A stretch of 64,000 nt of DNA from Acetatifactor sp. (GCA_016290775.1 JAEEVF010000014.1:1-64000); one strand, 5' to 3'; counted from the stretch's first letter, positions 16,583-26,438 are shown. Numbers and translations are program-made. The notes: generated by a model not told the origin, from the letters alone.

Positions 16583-17458
16583 ATGCCAAATGGAATCATT
16601 CAAGAACACGTCAGAGCAAATCATCCATGCTTTGGTCATGCCAGAAACAAGGGGCGCATTCATTTGCCCGTCTGTCCGGCATGTAACATTGAATGTAATT
16701 TTTGCGACAGAAAAATAAATACATATGAGGACAGGCCAGGCGTGACCGGAGAACTTCTTTCACCGCAAGAAGCATTGGATGCACTTGCCAGGGCTTTGGA
16801 GATTTGCCCGGACATAACCGTTGCCGGGATCGCCGGACCCGGGGATACCCTTGCGACGGACGGAGCCGTAAATACCTTTCGGCTGGTCAAGGAGCATTAT
16901 CCGGGCATCCTTAAGTGCATGAGTACCAATGGGTTGCTTTTGAAGGAAAGGGCGCAGGAACTGATCGACTTGGGAATCGATACTTTGACCGTGACCGTGA
17001 ATGCCGTAGACCCGGTCATTCAGGCAAAGATCATCTCCGGAATTTACTATCACGGAAAGAGATACGAAGGCGAGGAAGCAGCGAAAATCCTGATAGAGAA
17101 TCAGCTGGCTGGGATCCGCGCGATGTCCGAGGCTGGAGTGACCGTGAAGGTGAACACGGTACTGATCATGGAGATCAACAGAAACCACGTCAGGGACATC
17201 GCCAAGGCCGTCAGTGAGGCGGGAGCCACCATGTATAATATCATTCCGCTGATCCCGCAGCATAAATTCAAGGATTTTCAGGAGCCAACTTGTCCTGACA
17301 TAGACGGTGCCAGAAGGGAAGCGGAAGAGTTTATTGACGTGTTTCGGCATTGTCAAAGATGCCGTGCGGACGCCGTCGGCATACCGGGACAAAAAGACTA
17401 CGGTGACCAGATTTACCTAAAACGACTGAATTCAAAAGAAACTTTTTCACATGGTTAA
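16583..17458 (+). CDS. NifB-like radical SAM cofactor maturase
   Basis: The start at 16583 follows GAAGGA and gives 291 residues. The radical SAM triad is CNIECNFC (Cys34, Cys38, Cys41). Upstream HPCFGHARNKGRIHLPVCPAC includes Cys16, His27 and Cys31, fitting the NifB region that binds precursor clusters. The C-terminal CQRCRADAVG matches the NifB signature. NifB fuses two Fe4S4 units and inserts carbide to make NifB-co, the Fe8S9C core. No NifE, NifN or NifV was found in the window, so the reductase may use a NifB-co-like cofactor without molybdenum or homocitrate. That last point is inferred. Confidence 0.88.
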   Translation: MPNGIIQEHVRANHPCFGHARNKGRIHLPVCPACNIECNFCDRKINTYEDRPGVTGELLSPQEALDALARALEICPDITVAGIAGPGDTLATDGAVNTFRLVKEHYPGILKCMSTNGLLLKERAQELIDLGIDTLTVTVNAVDPVIQAKIISGIYYHGKRYEGEEAAKILIENQLAGIRAMSEAGVTVKVNTVLIMEINRNHVRDIAKAVSEAGATMYNIIPLIPQHKFKDFQEPTCPDIDGARREAEEFIDVFRHCQRCRADAVGIPGQKDYGDQIYLKRLNSKETFSHG

Positions 17459-18352
<894 letters not shown>

Positions 18353-18370
18353 GCATCAGCAGTCTGACGA

Positions 18371-18400
18371 ATGCCATGTCTTTAGGATATGGCATTTTTT
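18371..18400 (+). terminator. Terminator after the NifH-like gene
   Basis: ATGCCAT and ATGGCAT form a stem followed by a run of T. It separates the nitrogenase-like operon from the importer genes. Confidence 0.75.
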
Positions 18401-18507
18401 CGTGGGAAAGATTTTGAAAATTATTTTGTCTTTTCCAAGAAAAAAATTAGCGTTTATGAGAATTTTTCCCTACGCCGTTAGGAAATTTTGATGATGGCCC
18501 TTATTTG

Positions 18508-18536
18508 TTGACGGCCTTCAGAAAATACCGTATAAA
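18508..18536 (+). promoter_or_regulatory. Promoter of the importer operon
   Basis: TTGACG, 17 bases and TATAAA lie about 55 bases before the permease start. The AT-rich region 18405-18495 upstream holds an imperfect AATTTTTCC/GGAAATTTT inverted repeat that could be an operator. Confidence 0.65.
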
Positions 18537-18591
18537 GGTTTCAATCAAAGAAACACGCAGTCAAAAACAATGGAAAAAAGGAGAGCAAACC

Positions 18592-19599
18592 ATGAGTAAA
18601 GCATCGGCGTTGACCATACGGGAGAAGGAAGTAGGGACGCATCGCAAAGTCGATTTTCAGGTGCGGACAATCCTGCCAATCTTTGGCGTATCGATCGCAC
18701 TTGCAACGGATGCACTGATCCCGGCACATGCGAACCTAAAATATGCGAATCTGCCGCACTACAGATATTTTTTGTACGGAGCGCTCGGCGTAACCTTGCT
18801 GTTGGCGCTCGTCGCCTTGTTATCGGAAAAGCTGAGAGAGAAGTATAGTTACCGGGGCGCATTCATAGGCGGTACTTTTTTATTCCTTACGCTCTTGAAC
18901 TTGATCACGGCAAAGTGGTTATTGTTACCGCAACTATACTTCCCAAGCATTGCAAGGATTTTCAACGTCTTTTTTGAAGACAGTAAATTGATCCTAACTT
19001 GCATCGAAAGCTCATTGCTTTTGCTGGTCAAGGGAATCCTGATCGGTTTTATCATTGGCCTGTCCTGCGGGATCGCGGTTGGCTGGAGCAAGAAGGCGAA
19101 TTACTGGATTTATCCGCTGATCCGGATCCTGGGACCGATTCCTTCCTCTACTTGGACGCCACTGGCACTTGTGGTATTTCCTACCGCAAAGGGAGCAGCC
19201 ATATTCCTGATCGCTTTTGGCGTATGGTTCCAGATCACGATCCTTACCGCTTCCGGAATTCAGAGCGTTAAGAAGGCATATTTCGAGGTGGCTTCGACAC
19301 TTGGCGCAAATGATCTTCAGAACCTGTTTAAGATCGCCGTGCCGGCCGCTTCGCCTTCCATCTTCTTGGGATTCTTTAATGCGACATGTTCATCGTTTGT
19401 TGCGCTTATGGCAGCTGAAATGATCGGTTGCAAATCGGGCCTTGGATGGTACGTCAATTGGCAAAAGACAATGCTGTCGTATCCAAACGTGTATGCAGGA
19501 CTAATCGTTGTCGCTGTATTCTGTTACCTCTTGGTGACGTTGCAGTTTAAGGTAAGAGATCGCTTACTATCATGGCAGGAGGGTGTTGTAAAGTGGTAG
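18592..19599 (+). CDS. ABC importer permease (SsuC/TauC-like)
   Basis: The start at 18592 follows AAAAAGGAGAG and gives 335 residues. The first 150 residues hold extra hydrophobic segments. The rest is a BPD-type permease with LGPIPSSTWTPLALVVFP and the coupling-loop pattern EVASTLGANDLQNLFKIAVPAASPSIFLGF. This family (SsuC, TauC, NrtB, ThiX-like) moves sulfonates, taurine, nitrate or pyrimidines. The ATPase start overlaps its end by 7 bases. Placement next to the nitrogenase-like genes and cysteine synthases favours an organosulfur substrate. Confidence 0.88.
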   Translation: MSKASALTIREKEVGTHRKVDFQVRTILPIFGVSIALATDALIPAHANLKYANLPHYRYFLYGALGVTLLLALVALLSEKLREKYSYRGAFIGGTFLFLTLLNLITAKWLLLPQLYFPSIARIFNVFFEDSKLILTCIESSLLLLVKGILIGFIIGLSCGIAVGWSKKANYWIYPLIRILGPIPSSTWTPLALVVFPTAKGAAIFLIAFGVWFQITILTASGIQSVKKAYFEVASTLGANDLQNLFKIAVPAASPSIFLGFFNATCSSFVALMAAEMIGCKSGLGWYVNWQKTMLSYPNVYAGLIVVAVFCYLLVTLQFKVRDRLLSWQEGVVKW

Positions 19600-20399
19600 A
19601 GAACGTAAAGACGGGAGCCATTTCGGCGAAGAACGTAAGAAAAGAATTTACGGATCCCAATGGGGATACGGTAGTCGCCTTAGAAAGAGTGGACGTGGAC
19701 ATCAAACCAGGAGAGTTCATCTGCCTGATCGGGCCGTCGGGATGCGGAAAATCAACGTTGCTGCGGCTCATCGCGGGACTGACGGAGCCAACGGAAGGCA
19801 ATCTTTATTTGGATGGTACGGAGATCAAAAAACCCAGTTACGAACGCGGATTGGTTTTTCAGGATCCAACGTTGTTCCCATGGCTCAATATTTATGAAAA
19901 CGTTGCCTTTGGTCTGAAGACCAGACACGTTTTCAAGGACAAAAAGAAGGATGTGGAAGAATTCATCAAGCTAGTGAAGCTGGAAGGCTTTGAAAAGTCG
20001 CTGCCGCATCATCTCTCTGGCGGAATGGCGCAAAGGGCAGGACTGGCAAGGGCGTTGGTGAATCATCCGAAGGTATTGCTTTTGGATGAACCCTTTGGCG
20101 CATTGGACGCATTTACGCGCATGAACATGCAGGATGAATTACTTCGGATATGGAAAGAGCGCGGAACGACCATGATCATGGTGACGCATGACGTGGATGA
20201 GGCAGTTTATCTAAGTGACAGGATTTTTGTCATGACGCCAAGACCCGCAAAGATAGAGGCCATTGTTAACGTGGAAATCGGACGGAATGAAACCTATGGT
20301 CGAAAGAGAGACAGCGGTGACTTCCTGAATCTGCGATCCAAGATCCTTAGAATTTTGGATTACACGGGTAAGGCTGCAGAGATTGAATATACGATTTAG
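19593..20399 (+). CDS. ABC importer ATPase (SsuB/TauB-like)
   Basis: The GTG at 19593 has AGGAGGG 8 bases upstream; an ATG at 19572 is possible but has no site. The product is 268 residues. Walker A is GPSGCGKST, the signature LSGGMAQRAGLARAL and Walker B VLLLDEPFGALD, with MVTHDVDEA after it. This is the sulfonate/nitrate/taurine subclass. It powers uptake with the overlapping permease and the downstream binding protein. Confidence 0.92.
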   Translation: MVENVKTGAISAKNVRKEFTDPNGDTVVALERVDVDIKPGEFICLIGPSGCGKSTLLRLIAGLTEPTEGNLYLDGTEIKKPSYERGLVFQDPTLFPWLNIYENVAFGLKTRHVFKDKKKDVEEFIKLVKLEGFEKSLPHHLSGGMAQRAGLARALVNHPKVLLLDEPFGALDAFTRMNMQDELLRIWKERGTTMIMVTHDVDEAVYLSDRIFVMTPRPAKIEAIVNVEIGRNETYGRKRDSGDFLNLRSKILRILDYTGKAAEIEYTI

Positions 20400-20426
20400 C
20401 AAAAATTGGCGAGAGGAGAAAAGACA

Positions 20427-21593
20427 ATGAAAAACAAAAAACTATGGAGATTGGCTGGCCTGGTGATGGCAGCGGCAGTGACCGTGATGGCGGGATGCGG
20501 CAATGATGGAGAGAAAAAGGAAGGACAGACGGGAACGAAGGAAAATCAAAACACGGTCCTTTCTGGTGCCGTAACTTACGAGAATTATGATCTGGATGCA
20601 GAGTTCGCGAAGGAGACTGGAAATGGAGAACCCATACGCGTTGTTTCCACCTTTGAAGGAACCTGTCAGGTGCAGAGCCAAATCGCTTATCTTCTGGGAT
20701 TCTATGAAGCGGAGGGCCTGAAGGAAGGAATCGATTACGAATACGTTGATGCAGGCGGTGAAACGGGTGCGGTACTGCTCTCTACGGGCAAGGCTGACGT
20801 GGCGATCGGACTGATCTCAGGTATGCTGCAGCCGCTAGACAACGGCTTGGAGGCGAAAGCAATCTCCGGTCTTCATACGGGTTGTATCACGCTGGTAACG
20901 CGGGGAGACAGCGACATTCAAAGCGTTAAGGATTTAAAGGGAAAAACCATTGGCGTAAGAGCCCTGTCGGGTTCCGAACATATTGCAACGCTTCGCGCTT
21001 TGGGATATGAGGGATTTTCGGGAGATGACGTAGAGTTTGTCGTATATGATGCAGATTCGATCCAGCAGGCACTGTTAAATGGCGCCGTGGATGCCATTGG
21101 ACTAGGCGATTACAAGGCGGCCATCATGGTGAGGGAGGAAGGTGCAAAGATCATCTTTGACACTACAAAGGATGAGCGGTTAAAGGACGAGAACTGTTGC
21201 GTTCTCTATGCAAGCAATTCTGCGATTGGCAGAAAACCGGCAACTCTGGCAAAGATGGTCACGGCGATTCAGAAAGCATCCGTTTGGATTGAAGACAATC
21301 CGGAATTGGCTGCACAGATTCAGGCGGCACAAGGCTATACCGTGGGTGACGTAGCCGTGAATACGGAGCTTTTGAAAACTTATCAGTTCCCTACGTCCTT
21401 AACGCTGTTAAAAGAGGCCGTATATCGCAATTTCGATGATGCTAAGCAAATTGGACTGTTGAAAGAGGATACGGATAAGGATGTTTTGGCGGAGAGCAGC
21501 TATCTGTTTTTGCCTGGCGTTGCGAACGGACTGGATATTACCGAGATCACGCCGCCCAAGGATCCACAGCAGTTCCTGAATGCGAAGGAATAA
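20427..21593 (+). CDS. Substrate-binding lipoprotein of the ABC importer
   Basis: This 388-residue lipoprotein has a signal ending VMAGC (Cys22). The body matches NMT1/SsuA-like binding proteins: DAGGETGAVLLSTGKADVAIGL, then VKDLKGKTIGVRALSGSEH and a later domain with DAIGLGDYKAAI. It presents the ligand to the permease and so decides what the system takes up. The ligand is not readable. Alkanesulfonate, taurine-like or other organosulfur compounds are favoured by context, and thiamine-precursor or nitrate-type ligands are possible. It follows the ATPase by 27 bases. Confidence 0.87.
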   Translation: MKNKKLWRLAGLVMAAAVTVMAGCGNDGEKKEGQTGTKENQNTVLSGAVTYENYDLDAEFAKETGNGEPIRVVSTFEGTCQVQSQIAYLLGFYEAEGLKEGIDYEYVDAGGETGAVLLSTGKADVAIGLISGMLQPLDNGLEAKAISGLHTGCITLVTRGDSDIQSVKDLKGKTIGVRALSGSEHIATLRALGYEGFSGDDVEFVVYDADSIQQALLNGAVDAIGLGDYKAAIMVREEGAKIIFDTTKDERLKDENCCVLYASNSAIGRKPATLAKMVTAIQKASVWIEDNPELAAQIQAAQGYTVGDVAVNTELLKTYQFPTSLTLLKEAVYRNFDDAKQIGLLKEDTDKDVLAESSYLFLPGVANGLDITEITPPKDPQQFLNAKE

Positions 21594-21622
21594 AAAAGAA
21601 CAGTTTTAGAGGAGGCAGAGAA

Positions 21623-22036
21623 ATGAAATTAAGTAAAAACGGCATATTGTCAGGCATCATATTTCTTGTTTTGGGTTTGTTAACTGCCATAGGCCCGCAC
21701 ACGATCTTTGCAGTGTGCGCGCCTATGGAGAAAGGATTCATGAAGTGCCACTGGACTGCGCAGGCACAGAGCGGTATTGGAGGAGGCATTGCTCTTTTGG
21801 GCATAGTATTGCTGTTCCTTTCCTCTGAGAAGATTCGGATCGGCATTCAGATCGCCATACTGACAATCTTTGTGCAGGGACTTTTGATCACGAATTGGCT
21901 CATCGGCGTATGCGGCGGAGAACACATGAAGTGCCATTCGTTGACAAAGCCGGCGTTGAATGTAATTGCGGTTGCGGGGATCGCTTTTGGGATCGTAAAT
22001 CTGATCTGGCTTTTGAGGAGAAAGGAGCAGGTCTAA
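21623..22036 (+). CDS. DUF4418 membrane protein
   Basis: This 137-residue protein has four membrane segments. It matches DUF4418 through IGPHTIFAVC and MKCHWTAQAQSGIGGGI. The Cys-Lys/His motifs occur twice (MKCHWT near residue 41, MKCHSLT near 102) and lie in outward or inward loops between helices, which would suit metal or heme binding. The gene is followed immediately by an FtsX-like permease and its ATPase, the usual company of this family. The function is unknown. Confidence 0.75.
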   Translation: MKLSKNGILSGIIFLVLGLLTAIGPHTIFAVCAPMEKGFMKCHWTAQAQSGIGGGIALLGIVLLFLSSEKIRIGIQIAILTIFVQGLLITNWLIGVCGGEHMKCHSLTKPALNVIAVAGIAFGIVNLIWLLRRKEQV

Positions 22037-23248
22037 ATGAAGGAGCATAGGCTGTCTCCCTTTCAACTTGCAATCAGGAACTTAAGACGCGGAATAACGC
22101 GTACGACGGGATTGGTCATTCTTGCCACGTTGTTGTCGGCGGTAGTCTTTGGCGGAAGCATACTTACGTTTTGTCTTCAAAACGGCCTGAAAAACATGAA
22201 GGAGCGGCTTGGCGCTGACATTATGGTCGTTCCGGTAGAGAATCAGTCAGAACTAGAGGCCATTTTGCTGAAAGGGGAGCCAAGCTGCTTTTATTTCAAG
22301 AAATCGCTGGAAGAAAAAGTCAAAAACCTAAAAGGCGTGGAAAAGTGTACTTCGCAATTCTTCCTGACGTCACTTGACGCGGAATGTTGTGACGCGAGGG
22401 TGCAGCTGATCGGTTTTGATCCTGATACGGACTTTTCCGTACAACCTTGGATCCAAAAGACATACAAAGAAAGACTTTCAGACGGGGCCGTGATCATCGG
22501 AAGCGACATCCACTTAGAACAGGGTAAGAAATTAAAGTTATTTGACATGGAATACGACGTCGCCGCCAAACTCGATAAGACGGGGACGGGACTTGACCAA
22601 GCAGTTTATGCCACGACGGACACCATAAAGAAGATGTATGAAGCGGCGTATGCAAAGGGACAGCGTTTTTTGGAGGAAGCAGATCCAGATTTTTATGTTT
22701 CGAGCATTTTGATACGAGTAGAGGAAGGGTTTGACGTAAAGGAACTTGTGAAAAGTATTCGAAAGGAATTGGGTGGCGTGCAGGTCGTTGAGTCTCAAAG
22801 CATGATCACTGGGACGGCGGAAAACATGAAGCAGGTTGCACTGTTTTTGTATCTGTTCTCAGGGCTGTTTCTCATGACAGCGATCATAGCGCTTGGGCTG
22901 GCATTTGTTCTTTCGGCGAACGAGAGAAAAAGGGAATTTGCCATCCTTAGAACATTGGGAGCCACCAGGAAAAAACTAGCTGGGATCATTCTTTGGGAAG
23001 CGGGACTGATCTCCTTGATCGGAGGAATCATCGGCATCGTGATCGCTGCCATGATCGTATTTCCGTTTCATGTTTATCTGGGAGACAAGCTGGGAATGCC
23101 ATACGTGTTGCCGCCTTTGGCGCAAATCCTTGGCACGGGCGTTGTGACGCTGTTGGTGGCAGTGATGATCGGACCGCTTGCGGCGGTAACGGCGGCAATA
23201 AAGATCAGCCACGCGGAGACATACCTGATCATGAGGGAAGGAAATTAG
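22037..23248 (+). CDS. FtsX/MacB-type ABC permease
   Basis: This 403-residue protein has an N-terminal membrane segment, a large extracytoplasmic domain (about 45-255, with three Cys near DAECCDARVQ and KCTSQ) and three C-terminal helices carrying LILRTLGAT-like FAILRTLGATRKKLAGI. This is the FtsX/MacB layout for efflux or envelope work rather than import. It starts directly after the DUF4418 stop and is followed at 23250 by its ATPase. Confidence 0.85.
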   Translation: MKEHRLSPFQLAIRNLRRGITRTTGLVILATLLSAVVFGGSILTFCLQNGLKNMKERLGADIMVVPVENQSELEAILLKGEPSCFYFKKSLEEKVKNLKGVEKCTSQFFLTSLDAECCDARVQLIGFDPDTDFSVQPWIQKTYKERLSDGAVIIGSDIHLEQGKKLKLFDMEYDVAAKLDKTGTGLDQAVYATTDTIKKMYEAAYAKGQRFLEEADPDFYVSSILIRVEEGFDVKELVKSIRKELGGVQVVESQSMITGTAENMKQVALFLYLFSGLFLMTAIIALGLAFVLSANERKREFAILRTLGATRKKLAGIILWEAGLISLIGGIIGIVIAAMIVFPFHVYLGDKLGMPYVLPPLAQILGTGVVTLLVAVMIGPLAAVTAAIKISHAETYLIMREGN

Positions 23249-23249
23249 C

Positions 23250-23909
23250 ATGCTGGAAATTGAAAATCTGGGAAAGAGATACGGACGGGATGAAAATGAA
23301 AGATGGGCGCTTAAGAATGTTCAACTGACCGTGGAAGCAGGTGAATTTATCAGTATTATCGGACGGTCCGGAAGCGGAAAAAGCACTTTACTGAATCTCA
23401 TCGCAGGTTTGCTAAAGCCAACCATAGGCGAGATTTATTTTCAGGGGAATGCCATCTTGAATCTGAATGACAAGGATGCCTCGCAGTTACGGAATACAAA
23501 GATCGGTTACGTTATGCAAGGGTATGGCGCACTCGATCATTTGACCGTTTTGGAAAACCTGTGCCTGCCATTTTGGCTCTTCCCCAGAAAGGGAGAGCCA
23601 AGAAAACGGGCGGAGCAATTGCTGAAACAGGTGGGGCTACTGGAATATGCAGATACCTATCCGACAAAGCTTTCAGGAGGAGAATTAAAGCGCGTGGCGA
23701 TCGCGAGAGCTTTGATGAATGAACCGGCGCTTCTTTTGGCGGACGAACCTACGGGTGATCTTGATGAAAGCAATACAAAGAATATTCTGGCGTTATTTCG
23801 AGACATTGCGGATCAGGGTACTTCCGTTTTGATGGTGACGCATGAAATGGATGCTCTCAGTTACGGTGACAAAGTTTACCGCATGGAAGCAGGACAGTTA
23901 ATTAAATAG
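23250..23909 (+). CDS. ABC ATPase of the FtsX-type transporter (LolD/MacB-like)
   Basis: This 219-residue ATPase has Walker A GRSGSGKST, signature LSGGELKRVAIARAL and Walker B LLLADEPTGDLDE, the LolD/MacB signature. It pairs with the permease that ends one base before it. The set DUF4418-permease-ATPase follows the importer on the same strand with gaps of 0-30 bases and may be co-transcribed. The stop is followed by a tRNA-Cys-like sequence within six bases. Confidence 0.92.
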   Translation: MLEIENLGKRYGRDENERWALKNVQLTVEAGEFISIIGRSGSGKSTLLNLIAGLLKPTIGEIYFQGNAILNLNDKDASQLRNTKIGYVMQGYGALDHLTVLENLCLPFWLFPRKGEPRKRAEQLLKQVGLLEYADTYPTKLSGGELKRVAIARALMNEPALLLADEPTGDLDESNTKNILALFRDIADQGTSVLMVTHEMDALSYGDKVYRMEAGQLIK

Positions 23910-23914
23910 TATTG

Positions 23915-23984
23915 GACGGTGTGGCCGCAGGAAAGGCATAGGTTTGCAAAACTGAAGTTGTTGGTTCGAATCCAACCACCGTTG
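23915..23984 (+). tRNA. Aberrant tRNA-Cys(GCA)-like gene
   Basis: A cloverleaf of 70 bases can be drawn. The 7-bp acceptor is GACGGTG with CACCGTT (one G-T). The short D arm has 3 bp and an 8-base loop containing GG. The anticodon loop TTGCAAA gives anticodon GCA, on a stem with one A-G mismatch. The variable loop has 4 bases. The T arm is perfect, GTTGG-TTCGAAT-CCAAC. The base at position 73 is G, whereas cysteinyl-tRNA synthetase normally needs U73. Position 9 is G, and CCA is not encoded. It could be a decaying tRNA, a special tRNA poorly charged by CysRS, or a tRNA mimic. Its place right after the sulfur cluster is notable. Confidence 0.6.
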
Positions 23985-23989
23985 CGAGA

Positions 23990-24024
23990 TAGGCGTTGGG
24001 CGTTGGGCGAAAGCTTAACGCCTA
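23990..24024 (+). other. Hairpin after the tRNA-Cys-like sequence
   Basis: TAGGCGTT and AACGCCTA pair around a 19-base loop that repeats GCGTTGGG. No T-run follows; the -35 box of the next promoter abuts it. It may be a processing or weak termination element. Confidence 0.4.
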
Positions 24025-24054
24025 TTGACTTGGTAGGCTAAAGGATGATAAGAT
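24025..24054 (+). promoter_or_regulatory. Promoter of the HD-domain gene
   Basis: TTGACT, 18 bases and TAAGAT lie 37 bases before the start at 24091. The spacer and flanks are close to identical to the promoter at 6283-6312. Confidence 0.65.
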
Positions 24055-24090
24055 GATCTGAAGAATCATAAGATGAAAGAGGATGGGCAA

Positions 24091-24675
24091 ATGATCACTA
24101 GAGACGAGGCGTTTACGTTATTAAAAGAATACAACAAAGACCCGTTTCATCTGCAGCATGCACTGACTGTGGAGGCTGTCATGAAATGGTATGCAAATGA
24201 GCTGGGCTACGAGGAGGAAGCGGAGCATTGGGGCATTGTTGGACTCCTTCATGACATTGATTTTGAACTTTATCCGGAGGAGCATTGCATAAAGGCGCCG
24301 GAGCTTTTGCGCAAAGGCGGCGTGAGCGAAGACATCATCCATTCCGTGTGCTCCCATGGATATGGCATTACGGTTCCCTGCGGCGTGACGATCGACGTGG
24401 AACCAGTGCATGAAATGGAAAAGGTACTTTTTGCGGCAGATGAACTGACGGGACTCATTTGGGCAGCAGCGCTGATGCGGCCGTCAAAGAGCACAAAGGA
24501 CATGGAACTGAAATCCTTGAAGAAGAAATATAAGAGCAAGGGCTTTGCGGCTGGATGTTCCAGAGAGGTGATCGAGCGCGGTGCGGAGCAGCTCGGTTGG
24601 GAGCTGGACAAACTCCTTGAGATGACGCTTCGGGCCATGGCAGCAACCGAGGATGTCATAAACGAAGAATTATAA
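24091..24675 (+). CDS. HD-domain phosphohydrolase-like protein
   Basis: The ATG at 24091 is chosen because AGAGGATGGG precedes it; the ATG at 24073 is an alternative adding six residues. Of 194 residues, the first half shows an HD pattern: a His in FHLQHALTVEAV, the HD pair in GLLHDIDFELYPEEH and a later His in CSHGYG. Metal-dependent phosphohydrolase activity is likely, the substrate unknown. It has its own promoter and stands alone before the AlkZ-like gene. Confidence 0.8.
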   Translation: MITRDEAFTLLKEYNKDPFHLQHALTVEAVMKWYANELGYEEEAEHWGIVGLLHDIDFELYPEEHCIKAPELLRKGGVSEDIIHSVCSHGYGITVPCGVTIDVEPVHEMEKVLFAADELTGLIWAAALMRPSKSTKDMELKSLKKKYKSKGFAAGCSREVIERGAEQLGWELDKLLEMTLRAMAATEDVINEEL

Positions 24676-24726
24676 ATAGTTTAGATTGTGTTTTATTGTC
24701 ACTTTTAGGAAGGTAGATGCTATAAA

Positions 24727-26427
24727 ATGCAGACGATCACAAAACAGCAGGCTAGACGTTTCATTTTGGCAAAACAAGGGTTAATAGGCGCCTATCGGTT
24801 TTGCGGTAAATCAGGTGCATATGATTTCGTTCGTCAGGCAGGATGTATCCAATATGATCCCGTTGACGTATGTGGGAAAAATGCGGAACTTACGCTTCAG
24901 TCAAGAGTCAAGGGGTTCTCAAAATCTATGCTTCAGGAACTCTTATACGAAGACCGGAAGTTGGTCGATTATGCCGATAAGGAACTCTCCATATGGCCGT
25001 CGGAAGACTGGCCTTATTTCTCTTCCTACAGGGAACGAAGTTTAGAACTGGGCAAAACATTTCAAGGCTTAAAGGAGATGGAGAAAAAGGCACTTTCTTA
25101 CATCGGGGAGAATGGCCCTGTGTCAAGTGATATGCTTCCAGTCGAAGGTGAGATCTTTTGGCATTCCTCTATGCATTGGAGTGGTAACTGGCAAAAGAAA
25201 TCCCAGGCGGCTCGTTCCGTGTTGGAACAACTTTATACGGACGGGAAATTGATCATCCATCATAAAAAGGGAAGCAGGAAGTATTACGATCTTGCGGAAA
25301 GACACTTGCCAGAGTCGGTTTTAATGGCGAAGAATCCATGCAAAGGAGAAAATGAGTTTAAGACATGGCGTGTGCTTCGCAGGATAGGCGCAGTTGGTCT
25401 TCTTTGGGATAAAAACAGTACGGCATTTCTAGGGATAGACATCAATGCAGAAGAACGAAAAAAGATATTGGATTCGCTGTCATCACAAGGAAAGATACGG
25501 CCCGTGACGGTTCAGGGGATCAGGCAGACATTCTACTATCGCTCTGAAGATGAGCCACTGATGAAGGCAGTCCTTGAAGGAGAGGCAGATCTAAAGCCGC
25601 GGATGTCGTTCATTGCACCATTGGATCCACTAATGTGGGATAAATCGCTGATCAGTGCACTGTGGGATTATCAATATTCCTGGGAGATATACACGCCTGC
25701 CGTTAAGCGTAAATATGGTTATTATACGCTTCCAATTCTCTATGGGGACCGTTTTGTCGGAAGAATTGAGGTTGTGCCAGATCGCAAAAATAGAATTCTA
25801 GTAGTTAAAGGCCTTTGGTGGGAAGCAGGAGTGAGGCAGACAAAAAAGCTTCAAAAAGCCTTGGACCAGACGCTCAATCGTTTCGCAAAGTTCAATGACT
25901 GTGACGGTGTTTCCGCAAGCCAATTGTTGGAGCAATTCGATTTTCGAACCATAAAACAAGAGGAGGCGGATGAGGCTGCTGAAATAGAACGCAACTGCTT
26001 TCCGCCGCAGGAAGCATGCACTCCGCAACGCATGAAGGCGCGTATTGGCGTGGCGGCGGATCTGTTTTTGGTGGCAATCGACAGGGAAAGCGGAAAGATG
26101 GCCGGCTTTGTAAATGGGATCGCCACGGATGAGACAAAACTGAGAGATGAGTTTTTTGTGGACGCTGGGCTGCATGATCCCAATGGGAAGAACATCATGA
26201 TCCTGGGAGTCGACATGTTGCCACAGTACAGGGGACGAGGGCTGGCGAGAGAACTGGTATCTCGATATTGCACGAGGGAATTGGAGAGGAGCAGGGAAAA
26301 ACTGGTTCTGACGTGCCTTTCTGATAAGGTGGCGATGTACGAGAAATTTGGGTTTCAAGATCTAGGAGATTCCATGTCACAGTGGGGAGGGGAAAAGTGG
26401 CATGAGATGAACAGAGTTCTTCGTTAG
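24727..26427 (+). CDS. AlkZ/YcaQ-like winged-helix glycosylase fused to GNAT acetyltransferase
   Basis: In this 566-residue protein the first 390 residues match the HTH_42 (AlkZ/YcaQ) family of DNA glycosylases. IQYDPVD supplies the catalytic Gln-aromatic-Asp motif of the YcaQ branch, which unhooks alkyl adducts or interstrand crosslinks. Residues about 405-566 form a GNAT domain, with the acetyl-CoA loop LPQYRGRGLARELVSRY and an ending YEKFGFQDLGDS. A glycosylase joined to an acetyltransferase could give two-step resistance to a DNA-alkylating natural product: repair of DNA and acetylation of the drug. That role is inferred; the domain calls are firm. Confidence 0.85.
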   Translation: MQTITKQQARRFILAKQGLIGAYRFCGKSGAYDFVRQAGCIQYDPVDVCGKNAELTLQSRVKGFSKSMLQELLYEDRKLVDYADKELSIWPSEDWPYFSSYRERSLELGKTFQGLKEMEKKALSYIGENGPVSSDMLPVEGEIFWHSSMHWSGNWQKKSQAARSVLEQLYTDGKLIIHHKKGSRKYYDLAERHLPESVLMAKNPCKGENEFKTWRVLRRIGAVGLLWDKNSTAFLGIDINAEERKKILDSLSSQGKIRPVTVQGIRQTFYYRSEDEPLMKAVLEGEADLKPRMSFIAPLDPLMWDKSLISALWDYQYSWEIYTPAVKRKYGYYTLPILYGDRFVGRIEVVPDRKNRILVVKGLWWEAGVRQTKKLQKALDQTLNRFAKFNDCDGVSASQLLEQFDFRTIKQEEADEAAEIERNCFPPQEACTPQRMKARIGVAADLFLVAIDRESGKMAGFVNGIATDETKLRDEFFVDAGLHDPNGKNIMILGVDMLPQYRGRGLARELVSRYCTRELERSREKLVLTCLSDKVAMYEKFGFQDLGDSMSQWGGEKWHEMNRVLR

Positions 26428-26438
26428 TATATTCTGTA

